A stretch of DNA of 64,000 bases from JBCAXA01 sp038749025 (GTDB taxonomy: Bacteria; Pseudomonadota; Gammaproteobacteria; Steroidobacterales; Woeseiaceae). The stretch is from assembly GCA_038749025.1 (NCBI GenBank), contig JBCDIL010000010.1, forward strand, positions 60,870 through 124,869, written 5' to 3'. Of the stretch, positions 9,516 to 18,343 are shown piece by piece; position 1 is the stretch's first letter, and each line of letters begins with the position of its first letter. The notes under the pieces were generated by a model. That model did no database searches. It was not told the origin of the DNA and saw only the letters and a program-made list of their open reading frames with translations. Made by a program: the position numbers and the translations under genes.

Positions 9516-9871
9516 TGGGACAGGCCTCCTAAATGGTCTGACGTATACAGTTTGAACAATTGGCTGCCGCCAACAAGGCTAAAAAGCGATATCGCGATCA
9601 GCAAAGGTCTCCTTAGCGCGTTGTCTAAGGATTCCGGATCGATAGAGAAAACCGCCGCGACCCATCTCAGTACGGCCTCAACCGCAAAGACATTCGCCAA
9701 GCCAAGCAGCACCAGCCCGGCAATACCCACCAGCAACCAGGCTCGCCCGCCCATCGGCTGTGGGTTGGCATGCTGCGTCGTCTCAATCTTTTCAATGACG
9801 CTGTGCGTGAACGCGGCGCTAACGCTCACACTGCTATCTTGCATAAGCCGTCTCAACTCGTCGTCGTTCAT
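9512..9871 (-). CDS. small two-helix membrane protein, probable anti-sigma factor
   Basis: 119 residues from ATG 9871, which overlaps the sigma gene stop by 4 bases. The N-terminal 45 residues are soluble and helical (NDDELRRLMQDSS...HSVIEKIE), followed by two transmembrane helices (about 52-72 and 92-108). This is the architecture of membrane anti-sigma factors, although no HxxxCxxC zinc motif is present. The role is inferred from position directly after an ECF sigma gene with translational overlap. It also overlaps the downstream hydrolase gene. Confidence 0.7.
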   Translation of the reverse strand: MNDDELRRLMQDSSVSVSAAFTHSVIEKIETTQHANPQPMGGRAWLLVGIAGLVLLGLANVFAVEAVLRWVAAVFSIDPESLDNALRRPLLIAISLFSLVGGSQLFKLYTSDHLGGLSQ

Positions 9872-10425
9872 GACGCATTCTCCTCCCGGGCGTCCCAAAG
9901 ACGCCCGAACCGCTTCCGCGCTCGGTGCAGCAGTGTTTTGATATTGGCTTTGGACAAATCGGTGACGCCGTGTATTTGCTCAATGCTCATATCCATCAAG
10001 TAGAACAATCTCAGCATCAACGCTTCAGACGGTGGCAAGGTGTCTAGGAGGCCTAATACATCTCGCTTCATTTCCGCCCTCTGGTGAACCTCGATAGGCG
10101 ACTCCGTCGACGTATCTGGCACCTCGTCCGTTAGCGCGAAAAATTCCCGCTTACGCTTTTTTGTGGCATTCAGACTTTTGTTGAGCACAATCCGCGACAA
10201 CCATGCCGAGAATGAGCCCGTCGGCTGATAATGCGAGAGGTTGTTGTAGGCGCTTAAGAACGCATCCTGCAAAACATCCTCCGCAAGGTCGCGGTTTTTC
10301 GTCACCGAGTACGCCAAGGACATGCACTTCACTTGGTGCCGCTCCACAAGATGTACGAATAAGTTTTTGTCACCGGCTTTTATCCAAGCAACGAGCTGAA
10401 GGTCACTCGCCGTGCTTGGGTTCAT
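9868..10425 (-). CDS. RNA polymerase sigma factor, ECF (RpoE-like) family
   Basis: 185 residues. Region 2 is clear (LFVHLVERHQ...AYSVTKNRDLAEDVLQDAFLSAYNNL...FSAWLSRIVLNKSL), followed by a linker and region 4 (LLDTLPPSEALMLRLFYLMDMSIEQIHGVTDLSKANIKTLLHRARKRF). ECF factors redirect RNA polymerase in response to envelope or stress signals. It overlaps the upstream membrane-protein gene by 23 bases and the downstream anti-sigma candidate by 4, so all are translated as one unit. Its regulon probably includes its own operon. Confidence 0.93.
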   Translation of the reverse strand: MNPSTASDLQLVAWIKAGDKNLFVHLVERHQVKCMSLAYSVTKNRDLAEDVLQDAFLSAYNNLSHYQPTGSFSAWLSRIVLNKSLNATKKRKREFFALTDEVPDTSTESPIEVHQRAEMKRDVLGLLDTLPPSEALMLRLFYLMDMSIEQIHGVTDLSKANIKTLLHRARKRFGRLWDAREENAS

Positions 10426-10738
10426 CTTGGCGTTTTCTCACAACATGAGAAATGATCATCCCAGCACCCCCTAGGCACAGCGTGGATGCGTAAACGATCA
10501 ATTCTTTCGTGCCAGATGAGAGATCGAATTCCATAAAGACGGCAGAGAGTCCAAGCCCAAGACCCACACCAACCACCGTGCAGCCCAGCTCGAAGACGCG
10601 CAGTTTGAAGTACGACTCGTTCGGCGGTATGCCGTTTTCGTAGGCGGTCTTTTTAATGAGGTAGTTGAAGCGAGCCAGAATAAAGACAATGAGAGTAATT
10701 CCACCGAAGAAAGTGACGCCGAAAATAAGCTCAGACAT
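10403..10738 (-). CDS. small three-helix membrane protein of the ECF sigma operon
   Basis: 111 residues with hydrophobic segments near 4-24, 48-68 and 77-98 and a charged C-terminus (RKRQDEPKHGE). No family is recognised with confidence. It starts 2 bases after the upstream hydrolase stops and overlaps the sigma gene start by 23 bases, so it is part of the operon. It may take part in sensing or in holding the sigma system at the membrane, but this rests on position alone. Confidence 0.7.
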   Translation of the reverse strand: MSELIFGVTFFGGITLIVFILARFNYLIKKTAYENGIPPNESYFKLRVFELGCTVVGVGLGLGLSAVFMEFDLSSGTKELIVYASTLCLGGAGMIISHVVRKRQDEPKHGE

Positions 10739-10740
10739 TG

Positions 10741-11859
10741 CTATAGCCCCATGACTTGGCTAAGTGACTCATAGACTGTGGCACCTTCCGAGGAATTGGT
10801 GAAATAGACCATCCCAATGCCGGCCACGGGATCGAACTCCATGTACGACTGAAAATCGTGGTTGTTGCCCGTGTGAACATAGCGGTCACCGCTGGCGGAT
10901 TGTTTGATCGCAAATCCCAGTGACCAGGCGACTTGTCCGATGTCGCGTCCTTCATGGTCGTCTGGCAACTGAACCTGCGGGGCGAACATGTCGCGCCATG
11001 TCGATTCGGACAGACCCTCGTGGTTGATGAGCGCCGTGACAAAGCGAGCGTAGTCACCAATGGTGCTGTGCAACGAGTAGGCACCACCCACCGACTTGCC
11101 GTTGCCGATACTCTCCCTATCGGTCGGTACGCCGTCTTTATGGCCATACGCTTTTCGCTCAGCGAGCATTTCATTCCACAAGAAACTGCTGTGCGGCATC
11201 TTCAGGGGTGCAAAGACGTAGTCGTCCATTTGGGCGCCCAGTGCTTGCCCCCAGCCTAGGCCTTGGTGGGTGCCGACCGCCGCCGTTAGAAACTGAAAGG
11301 CCTCACCCGAGTAAGAAAAGACCTGCCCCGGACGGCCGCTAAGGGAGATCGGCTTGCCACGGGCCCAGTTAGGCATACCGGTCGTGTGCGACAGCACCAT
11401 TCTCGCCGTGATCGTCTTCGCGGCCTCAAGGTCTTCCGGCACAAAACCGGGGTGAGGCAGGTAGTCGAACAGCGGCTTGTCCAACTCGATGATGCCGTCC
11501 TCGGCGAGCCTTAAGATGTAGTAGGCGAACACCGGCTTCGATAACGACGCCGCTTCAAACACACTGTCTTGCCGAAGCGGTTGTTGGGTTGCCGAGTTCG
11601 CGAAACCCATGGTGGTTTCGTAAACGATCCCATCCGCGTCAACGATCGCAACTGCAATTCCTGGGACTGTGCCAGAGTCGATCAGTTTTTGAAGAGCGGT
11701 ATCGACAGTGCCGGTGTCGATCAAATCACCACGGAGGTTAGTAACCCGATTGCTGGCTTGGAGCGTTGCAGCCGTAGCGGACAAGCCAAGAACCAAGCAT
11801 AAACAAATGAATGATATAGCCCAACGACAGTACGGTTGAATTCCCAGAAAAGTAGGCAT
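10741..11859 (-). CDS. exported beta-lactamase-fold serine hydrolase
   Basis: 372 residues from ATG 11859; a longer start at 11898 would add 13 residues ahead of the signal peptide (hydrophobic stretch ISFICLCLVLGLSATAA). Motifs are SLSK (SxxK nucleophile), YSGEAFQF and HTGNN near the C-terminus. It is the first gene of the five-gene operon and a distant paralog of the last gene (8196-9515). Two related periplasmic serine hydrolases therefore bracket an ECF sigma module. The substrate is not evident; it could act on cell-wall peptides, esters or antibiotics. Confidence 0.86.
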   Translation of the reverse strand: MPTFLGIQPYCRWAISFICLCLVLGLSATAATLQASNRVTNLRGDLIDTGTVDTALQKLIDSGTVPGIAVAIVDADGIVYETTMGFANSATQQPLRQDSVFEAASLSKPVFAYYILRLAEDGIIELDKPLFDYLPHPGFVPEDLEAAKTITARMVLSHTTGMPNWARGKPISLSGRPGQVFSYSGEAFQFLTAAVGTHQGLGWGQALGAQMDDYVFAPLKMPHSSFLWNEMLAERKAYGHKDGVPTDRESIGNGKSVGGAYSLHSTIGDYARFVTALINHEGLSESTWRDMFAPQVQLPDDHEGRDIGQVAWSLGFAIKQSASGDRYVHTGNNHDFQSYMEFDPVAGIGMVYFTNSSEGATVYESLSQVMGL

Positions 11860-12231
11860 GGCGTGACACCCCATTCGATGTATTAAGGTAGTAAACAACC
11901 GACGGGATGAAAAGGTTACAGCCTGAATCGAACTCTCTTATCCAGTTTGATGTCGTGCGCCTTTTTCGGCAGCGATAAGACAGTAACGCGTAGAATTAAG
12001 CGGCGGCGCGGCGGCGGCCGTTGCGGCGATAGTCATTCACTGCGATGCAGTGTCGGATATGCTCATTTTCGTCCCTGATGCCCCTGACTGTTGATCGGCA
12101 CGGGCGATCTAGTTACCGGATCTCGCCAAGCGATGGCTACGAGTCAATGCAAACTCACGACTGGTTTAGTCGGTGAGGGGATCTGCCGGTTCACATCAGA
12201 TAACTCTCGAAATCCTAACGGGAGTTAACTC
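11860..12231. other. divergent intergenic region
   Basis: 372 bases between the minus-strand sigma/hydrolase operon and the plus-strand lipoprotein gene, so it should hold both promoters. A GC-rich run with repeated GGC triplets sits at about 12001-12024. I see no convincing sigma-70 or ECF promoter pair and no coding frame. A good Shine-Dalgarno (GGGAG, about 12222) precedes the lipoprotein gene. Confidence 0.5.
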
Positions 12232-12666
12232 ATGGAAACCAAGTATTTGGTATTAGGTGCATTGACGTTGCTAGCGAGCGGTTGTGCTGGTTTGGACTTT
12301 GAAGCTGACAAAGGCCTCGTTTATTTCGAGCCGGTACCGTATGTGCATTACAAGGTAACCCCGAAATGCGAGGCGACCGTATCGGTGGTTGCCTTACCCG
12401 GGGAACGGAAACACTTGGCGTTCAAAACCGGTTATGGCTCGTCGACCCTGAGTGCAGCAGTATCGGGCGGTATCTTGACCAGTGTTGGCCAAGCTACGGA
12501 TACCAAGGTTCCGGAAACTTTGACGGCGATTGCGGGATTGAAAACTGCAGGGTTGTTGGCAGATGGCGGTGGTGACGGAGTTGCGTGCCCACCCGTCTCG
12601 TTACTGATTCCGTTTAAAGCCGGTAAGTTAGACATGGACACCGCAGAACCACTTCCGATTGGTTAG
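12232..12666 (+). CDS. small lipoprotein of unknown function
   Basis: 144 residues with a type II signal peptide (LVLGALTLLASGC, lipobox LASGC, Cys at residue 18). The mature part contains FEPVPYVHYKVTPKCEATVSVVALPGERKHLAFKTGYGSSTLSAAVSGGILTSVG in its first half and a second Cys pair (Cys44, Cys121) that could form a disulfide. No family is recognised. It is monocistronic, convergent with the MocR gene, with a strong ribosome-binding site. Confidence 0.75.
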   Translation: METKYLVLGALTLLASGCAGLDFEADKGLVYFEPVPYVHYKVTPKCEATVSVVALPGERKHLAFKTGYGSSTLSAAVSGGILTSVGQATDTKVPETLTAIAGLKTAGLLADGGGDGVACPPVSLLIPFKAGKLDMDTAEPLPIG

Positions 12667-12720
12667 TCGATGTAGAGCGCTGGCGCTACAAAGGCTGGTA
12701 GGCGCTTTAATAGGTACGAT

Positions 12721-14145
12721 CTACACCCCCGACGTCGACAACAACACGTTCAAGCCTTGTGCGAGTTCGGTTGTTGTCGGCTCGGCGTAGCCGATAACGA
12801 TCGCATCGTCAGTGGGCTTCGATTGGAAGCGGTAGCGCTCCAGCGAGTTAGCTACCACACCGTGCAAGGCCGCGTTCTCGCACAGTTGTTCCGCAGAACG
12901 GCCATCGTTGAGACGCAGTAAGCCGTTTAACCCAGAGTCGAGACCGGTCAATTCAGCATCGACACCGAGCGCACTTAACACATCGGTCACCGAACGACGC
13001 TTCTTCGCGTAATGCTTACGCATGCGGTGGACGTGGCGCTCGAAATGACCGGCATCAATAAACTCGGCCAACGCCCGATGCACGACATCGCCCGGCGCAT
13101 ACGCGGTGAGTGCTTGGTAGCGGGCCATTGCAGCGATGTACTCGGCCGGCCCCGCCGCGAAGCCGATACGTAACCCTGGGAACATCGTTTTTGAAAACGT
13201 ACCGCAGTAGATGACGCAATCGTCGGCCAGCGCGGCGAGTGGCGGCAGCGGTGCCACGTCGTAGCGGTACTCGCCGTCGTAGTCGTCTTCGATAATGACG
13301 GCGCCGTGGCGGCGTGCCCATTCCACCAGGTAGCGCCGTCGCCCGAGCGATAAACGCGCACCGGTTGGGAACTGGTGCGAGGGCGTAACGATGACGACCG
13401 CCGGTCCTTCGGGCTGCATCGGTAAATCACCGACACAAAGACCGTCGGTATCGACCGGGCAAGCCAAGAGTTCGGCACCTGCCATCGCGAAGGTATGCCG
13501 GGCAAGTGCGTAGCCTGGGTCTTCGACCACGGCCGTCGTTCCGGCAATGGCATGCGCCGCCGCGAAGAGATGCATCGCATGAGCGGAGCCGGACGTAATG
13601 ACAATGTTGTCCGGTTCGACGGTGTACCCCCGAGCGCGGCGCAAATACGCCGCGATGGCCCGCCGCAGCGCCAATGGGCCGCGCGCCGACCCGTAATCGG
13701 GATCGGGCTGACGCTGTGCCGCGTCAGCGAGGCAACGGCGCCATTGGTTACGGGGGAATTCTCGGGTCGATGGCCGGCAGGGGCGAAGGTCGATCGCGCC
13801 GGGTCGCGGCGCGTCGATCTCCGGCCTTGGCAGGCGGCGGGCCGCGATGCTCAAGCGCGGCCGTGCCCGTCGTCGCGGCCGTACCGCCGGTAGCGCATCG
13901 ACGGACACGAACGTGCCGACGCCTTGCCGTGTCTCCAGCAGGCCTTCGGCGATCAGACCCTCAAGCGCGGCCGTTACCGTACCGCGCGCGACCCCGAGTT
14001 CAGCGGACAGCCCGCGGGCGGATGGCAGTCGGTCGCCGGGCTGCAGCTCGCCGGACTCGATGGCGGTGCGCAGCTGCCCCGTGATCTGGTCGGCGTAGGT
14101 ACCGCCGGCTTGGGTCAGTTCGATGGCGATTTGGGAGACAGGCAT
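12721..14145 (-). CDS. MocR/PdxR-type transcriptional regulator (GntR HTH + aminotransferase domain)
   Basis: 474 residues from ATG 14145. The N-terminal 75 residues form a GntR winged helix (TYADQITGQLRTAIESGELQ, LPSARGLSAELGVARGTV). The rest is a class I aminotransferase-like domain with SGSAHAMHLF, EDDYDGEYRY and the PLP-lysine motif TFSKTMFPGLRIGF. MocR proteins bind PLP as an effector rather than catalyse transamination and usually control the divergent neighbour. Here that is the DUF885 gene, 104 bases away. A longer 5' extension exists but lacks the domain context. Confidence 0.9.
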   Translation of the reverse strand: MPVSQIAIELTQAGGTYADQITGQLRTAIESGELQPGDRLPSARGLSAELGVARGTVTAALEGLIAEGLLETRQGVGTFVSVDALPAVRPRRRARPRLSIAARRLPRPEIDAPRPGAIDLRPCRPSTREFPRNQWRRCLADAAQRQPDPDYGSARGPLALRRAIAAYLRRARGYTVEPDNIVITSGSAHAMHLFAAAHAIAGTTAVVEDPGYALARHTFAMAGAELLACPVDTDGLCVGDLPMQPEGPAVVIVTPSHQFPTGARLSLGRRRYLVEWARRHGAVIIEDDYDGEYRYDVAPLPPLAALADDCVIYCGTFSKTMFPGLRIGFAAGPAEYIAAMARYQALTAYAPGDVVHRALAEFIDAGHFERHVHRMRKHYAKKRRSVTDVLSALGVDAELTGLDSGLNGLLRLNDGRSAEQLCENAALHGVVANSLERYRFQSKPTDDAIVIGYAEPTTTELAQGLNVLLSTSGV

Positions 14146-14150
14146 TGAAT

Positions 14151-14183
14151 CAGTGGACCAGTGAAATCGGGCATTAGTGGCTC
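14151..14183. promoter_or_regulatory. putative MocR operator (AGTGG direct repeats)
   Basis: CAGTGGACCAGTG (14151-14163) followed by TTAGTGGCTC (ending 14183) gives two AGTGGxC repeats 24 bases apart, in the region between the MocR and DUF885 start codons. MocR regulators are known to bind short direct repeats of similar AGTGGxC sequence. Assignment is by position and resemblance only. Confidence 0.4.
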
Positions 14184-14249
14184 TTTTTAGTAATCCACAA
14201 AAACCGTAGCGTGTCGACCTCGACGCTGGCCGACGACGCGGAGGTCCTG

Positions 14250-16688
14250 ATGCCACGCTCATTAACACTGTTTTCTGCGCTATTCGTATTGAGCTGGGTA
14301 TCACCAGCCACCGCCGACCCTGAGCGACTGGCCGACGTCGCCGAGCGCCACGCGATGACCATTCTTAAAACCTACCCCGAATGGGCCACGCAGCTTGGCG
14401 TTAGCGAGGCACGCCTCGGCGAATCGGTCGCCGACCAGCTGACCGGCGGCTCGGCTGAGGCCAACGCGGCGGTTCGCGAGACGCTCGCCGAGTTGCGGCG
14501 CGAGTGGTCGGCGTTCGACCCGGCGGCCCTGACGACCCGCGAGCGGGTCACCCACCAAGTAGTCGACCACGCCTACGCGCTAGCCGAGCGCCATAACGCG
14601 ACCGGCGTTGGCCAACCCGTCTTGCTCGCGGCAGGCCCGCCGTACGTGGTTAACCAACTGTTCGGGCCGCACGTCGATGTGCCGCGGCTATTAATGGCGC
14701 AGCACCCGATTTACACCGCGGCCAACGCCGAGAGTTGGATCGCCCGCCTCAGCGCTTTGCCCGGCGCGCTCGATGAGATGCTTGCGATGGCCAAGGCCGA
14801 TGCGGCCAACGGCGTTGTACCGCCGGCGTTTATCTTGGAGACCGTTGAGCGCGGGGCGCTCGCTTACATTGCGTCGACGCCAGAAGAGCATCGGCTGTGC
14901 CAACACTTCGCGGCTCGTCTTGGTTCGCTCGATGATCTCGGAGCCGACAAGAAAGCGGCGCTGGCTGACCAGTGCCTCGCTGTCCTAACGGACGATCTCT
15001 TCCCGGCCTACCAACGCTTCGCCGATGGCGTCGCGGCGTTAACACCAGACGCCAACGAACAAGCCGGCTTATCCGGTTTACCGAACGGCGAGGCCTTGTA
15101 CCGACTCGCCCTCGATGCTTGGGGCGCAACCGGGCTCAGCGCCGATGAGATACATGCGCTCGGTATAGATGAGGTCGCTCGTATACATAAAGAGATGGAT
15201 ACGTTGCTGTGCTCGGTGGGTTACAGCGACGGCAGCGTGGGCGAGCGGATGCAGGCGCTCGCCAAAGACCCCGCCCATGCACGCCCGAACACCGATGCAG
15301 AGAAGAAACAGGTTATCGCCGAACTGCAGGCGGACATCGAACGGGTTTTAGCAATAACGCCTGAGTGGTTTTCAGCGGCGCCGAAGTACGACGTGGAAGT
15401 GCGGCGGATCGCACCGCACGAAGAAGCGACGGCATCGGGCGGTTACTACACGCCGCCAACCCTCGACGGCTCGCGGCCCGGCGTGTTCTGGGTAAACCTG
15501 AAAGATCTCGCCGAGACACCGGCGTACACATTGCGCTCGCTCGCCTTCCACGAAGCGGTGCCGGGGCATCATTTCCAAGCATCGGCGGCACTCGCGATAG
15601 GCAACGCACCGCTGCTGCAGTCGATGCTGTGGTTCGGCGACTACGGCGAGGGCTGGGCACTGTACGCCGAAGCGCTTGCCCACGAGATGGGCTTGTACGA
15701 GAACGACCCGCTCGGCGATTTAGGCCGGCTGCGGATGGAGCTTTACCGGGCCGTGCGGCTCGTTGTCGACACCGGCTTGCACGCCCGCGGTTGGAGCCGC
15801 GAACAAGCCATCGATTACATGGTGGCGGCGACCGGCGAGCCGCGCGACCCGATTATTCGCGAAGTGGAACGCTACGTCGTTTGGCCCGGGCAAGCGACGT
15901 CTTACAAGATCGGCATGTTGCAGTTGCAGCGCTTTCGGGCCGATGCCGAGCAAGCGCTCGGTGAACACTTCGACCTCGCCGCGTTTCACGACGTGGTGCT
16001 TAACGGTGGCGCGATGCCGATGGCCGTGTTGAGACAAGAAGTGGATCGCTGGGTGAGCGAACAACAAGCAGCTATTGCCGCGACGACGGTACCGCTACTC
16101 ACCGAAGCGTGCGAAAGCTCGCTCGCGTTGAGCGCAGCACCCGAGTACCTACGCGAAGGCGCCGGCGTTTGGGTATTAACAGCCGATGGCTTTCGAGAAA
16201 CGCAATCCCCCACGAACCCGTTCACGTGCGTTGTGAACCGCGACGACCCGCGTGTGCTGAAACCAACCTGCTACGACGCCGAGGGCGCACGCAACATTCT
16301 GCCGAAGGTCCTGTGGTTCGGTGAGTCGCTACTGGCCGGGCGCGCGGTGGAGGCGATCCGTGCCGATGTGAAAGCTGGCTTTGAGAGCGGCCGCTTCGAG
16401 CGAGTGACGCAACCGGGCGTCGCCTACATGCTGAGCCGCTACAACCGGCCGGTGAACCGGCAAACCGGCGAGCTCGGCTTTTTCCCGCCGCACGTCATGT
16501 TCTACGCGCCGGACTTAACCAACAACGACATCGGCCACGACATGCGCTTTCACGACCCGGCCCAACCGCTGCCGATGATCGCCTATGGTGGGCCGCACGG
16601 TTACATGATTATGATTTCTGACGACGGTACGCCGCGCTCGCGCAGCGACCTCGATGCTTCTTGTCCGGATTGGGTATTCGCCGAATGA
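14250..16688 (+). CDS. exported DUF885 family peptidase-like protein with extra C-terminal domain
   Basis: 812 residues from ATG 14250 (preceded by GAGGTCC). A signal peptide (LFSALFVLSWVSPATA) leads to a DUF885 domain of about 560 residues, including the gluzincin-like HEAVPGHHFQ motif and the DYGEGWALYAEALAHEMGLY stretch. DUF885 proteins are predicted zinc carboxypeptidase-like enzymes. The last 200 residues form an additional domain with several Cys (FTCVVNRDD, PTCYDAEG, DASCPDWVF) that I do not recognise. It overlaps the next gene by 4 bases and is probably controlled by the divergent MocR regulator. Confidence 0.88.
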   Translation: MPRSLTLFSALFVLSWVSPATADPERLADVAERHAMTILKTYPEWATQLGVSEARLGESVADQLTGGSAEANAAVRETLAELRREWSAFDPAALTTRERVTHQVVDHAYALAERHNATGVGQPVLLAAGPPYVVNQLFGPHVDVPRLLMAQHPIYTAANAESWIARLSALPGALDEMLAMAKADAANGVVPPAFILETVERGALAYIASTPEEHRLCQHFAARLGSLDDLGADKKAALADQCLAVLTDDLFPAYQRFADGVAALTPDANEQAGLSGLPNGEALYRLALDAWGATGLSADEIHALGIDEVARIHKEMDTLLCSVGYSDGSVGERMQALAKDPAHARPNTDAEKKQVIAELQADIERVLAITPEWFSAAPKYDVEVRRIAPHEEATASGGYYTPPTLDGSRPGVFWVNLKDLAETPAYTLRSLAFHEAVPGHHFQASAALAIGNAPLLQSMLWFGDYGEGWALYAEALAHEMGLYENDPLGDLGRLRMELYRAVRLVVDTGLHARGWSREQAIDYMVAATGEPRDPIIREVERYVVWPGQATSYKIGMLQLQRFRADAEQALGEHFDLAAFHDVVLNGGAMPMAVLRQEVDRWVSEQQAAIAATTVPLLTEACESSLALSAAPEYLREGAGVWVLTADGFRETQSPTNPFTCVVNRDDPRVLKPTCYDAEGARNILPKVLWFGESLLAGRAVEAIRADVKAGFESGRFERVTQPGVAYMLSRYNRPVNRQTGELGFFPPHVMFYAPDLTNNDIGHDMRFHDPAQPLPMIAYGGPHGYMIMISDDGTPRSRSDLDASCPDWVFAE

Positions 16689-17383
16689 ACACTACCGATG
16701 CCATTAATGATTCTTGCCCGTGGTCGGGCGAGCCTGTCTCCGCCGATTCGCTGATCGAATACCGCGGCCAAACGGTCGGGTTCTGTAACCCCGGTTGCCG
16801 CGACAAGTTCGCGAACGCCACGCGCTACTTCGATGCCTTAATCGAGCCGGTAGCGGCGCAAAACCCATGGCAAACGCTCGCAACCTACAACCGTTGGTAC
16901 AACCAGCGCCTCTTCGACGCACTGGCCGAAGTGCCGAGCGATATCATCTGGCGCGACGCGGGTGCGTTCTTTGGCTCGGTAGGCGCAACGCTGAACCACA
17001 TTATGGTCTGGGACCTAACCTGGCTTGGCCGTATCCAGAACGATTGCCCGCCGCTACGCTCGACGGCCGTGCTAGGCGACTACCCAACGCCGACCTCACA
17101 CACCGACATCTTGCACGACAACCTACCGTCACTCGCGGCCGCACGCCGCTCGCTCGATGAGGTGTTGATCGCGTTCGTTGATGAAGTGACGCCGCAGCAA
17201 GTGAACCGCGTGATCACGTACAAAACCCAAGACGGCACGGCGCACCGCAAAGTGTTAGGCGGATTGCTGCAGCACCTGTTTAACCACCAAACCCACCATC
17301 GCGGCCAGGTTACGGCACTGTTGCATCAACAAGGCGTCGATTACGGCGTTACCGACCTGCTCGCAACGTTGCCGGACGTCTAG
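16685..17383 (+). CDS. TRASH/YHS-like zinc module fused to DinB-like domain
   Basis: 232 residues. The first 45 (CPWSGEPV...YRGQTVGFCNPGCRDKF) resemble a YHS/TRASH metal-binding knuckle with three Cys. From about residue 60 a DinB/DUF664-type four-helix bundle follows (YNRWYNQRLFDAL, LNHIMVWDLTWLGRI, LLQHLFNHQTHHRGQV), with the conserved metal-binding His residues. DinB proteins are often thiol-dependent or metal-dependent enzymes of uncertain function. The ATG overlaps the upstream TGA by 4 bases, so it is translationally coupled to the DUF885 gene. Confidence 0.85.
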   Translation: MNTTDAINDSCPWSGEPVSADSLIEYRGQTVGFCNPGCRDKFANATRYFDALIEPVAAQNPWQTLATYNRWYNQRLFDALAEVPSDIIWRDAGAFFGSVGATLNHIMVWDLTWLGRIQNDCPPLRSTAVLGDYPTPTSHTDILHDNLPSLAAARRSLDEVLIAFVDEVTPQQVNRVITYKTQDGTAHRKVLGGLLQHLFNHQTHHRGQVTALLHQQGVDYGVTDLLATLPDV

Positions 17384-17385
17384 CG

Positions 17386-17847
17386 GTGCGTGCGTTTACC
17401 CAATACGCACCGAGGCGGTTCGAGCACCTACCCGCATGGTCAGTCGGCGAGACGACGTTTAAGCCTTACGCCATCACCGTCGGTGAGGCGCCGCTCAGCG
17501 CAGAGCTCGCCACGGCCGGCTACAACTATGTGGCTAGCGTTGCCGACACAATTAACACCGACGAGACTCACGGCTGTGGCTACGCGATGATCCACCACGG
17601 CGAGGACGCGGTTTGGTTGCTAGCGCATTGGTGGGCTTATGCCGATATCGCGTTGCGACTACTGGCGTCCGCGCCCGCCGACGGCACGCCCGAGTTCCGA
17701 TCACGCGATACCGAGCGTTTTCATGCCTGCGTTTGGGAGCACGTCATCATTAACCACGAGCGCGACGCGTGGGTGAAGCACGTGCTGACCGATGCGCCGA
17801 GTCTCGATCACTACCTCGCCGATGCACTGCCCAATGGATGGTACTAA
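17386..17847 (+). CDS. conserved protein of unknown function
   Basis: 153 residues, GTG start 2 bases after the DinB-fusion stop. It is soluble and rich in Trp and His (WLLAHWWAYADIALR, HACVWEHVIINHERDAW). No family is named with confidence. The tight coupling to the preceding gene and 14-base overlap with the next gene place it in one operon with the DUF885, DinB and GNAT genes. Confidence 0.75.
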   Translation: MRAFTQYAPRRFEHLPAWSVGETTFKPYAITVGEAPLSAELATAGYNYVASVADTINTDETHGCGYAMIHHGEDAVWLLAHWWAYADIALRLLASAPADGTPEFRSRDTERFHACVWEHVIINHERDAWVKHVLTDAPSLDHYLADALPNGWY

Positions 17848-18343
17848 CTCGATATCTGTGCGGCCGTTCGCAGATGATGATGCTGCCGAGGCCCTGGCGT
17901 TGATGCGTGAGCTCGCGACGTTCGAAGGCTACATCGACAAGTTCGTGCCGGATGAGGCGGACCTTCGCCAATACGGCAGCGGCAAAGACCAACGCTTCCA
18001 GGCCTTTGTTGCCGTTGACGACAACACCGATCGCTTAGTCGGCATCGCCGTCGTTTACACCATCCCATGGACCTACGACTTGCAACCCACGGTCGTTCTA
18101 AAAGAGCTGTTTGTCGCAGCGGGCTACCGCCGCGCTGGGGTAGGACGTAGGCTGATGGTGGGCGTTGCCGAGCACGCCGTGGCGCTCGGTGCCTCGCGGT
18201 TGCAATGGACGGTGTTGGCCGATAACGCGCGCGCCCAAGCGTTTTACCGTGAACTGGGTGGAGAGACCGACCGCGTATGGCAACACTGGGAAATGACCGA
18301 ACACGAACTCGCCGTACTGGCCAAGCAGGCATCGTCGCCTTAG
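17834..18343 (+). CDS. GNAT family N-acetyltransferase
   Basis: 169 residues from ATG 17834. The GNAT fold is shown by ISVRPFADDDAAEALALMREL at the N-terminus, the acetyl-CoA loop ELFVAAGYRRAGVGRRLM (R/Q-x-x-G-x-G/A type), and the C-terminal LADNARAQAFYRELGG. It resembles the diamine/spermidine-type branch (LxxFEGYxDKF, PWTYDLQPTVVLKEL). Substrate is not determined. Its start overlaps the upstream gene and its end overlaps the downstream lipoprotein gene by 67 bases. Confidence 0.88.
   Translation: MDGTNSISVRPFADDDAAEALALMRELATFEGYIDKFVPDEADLRQYGSGKDQRFQAFVAVDDNTDRLVGIAVVYTIPWTYDLQPTVVLKELFVAAGYRRAGVGRRLMVGVAEHAVALGASRLQWTVLADNARAQAFYRELGGETDRVWQHWEMTEHELAVLAKQASSP

Noticed and set aside
11860..12231. 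ECF-type promoter upstream of the sigma operon
   Set aside because: A TGTAACC ... CGTC pair can be read on the minus strand but its spacing is only 9 bases instead of about 16, so it is not called.
12987..13604. Second minus-strand frame inside the MocR gene
   Set aside because: Shadow of the MocR reading frame; Arg/Ser/Pro-rich with no domain.
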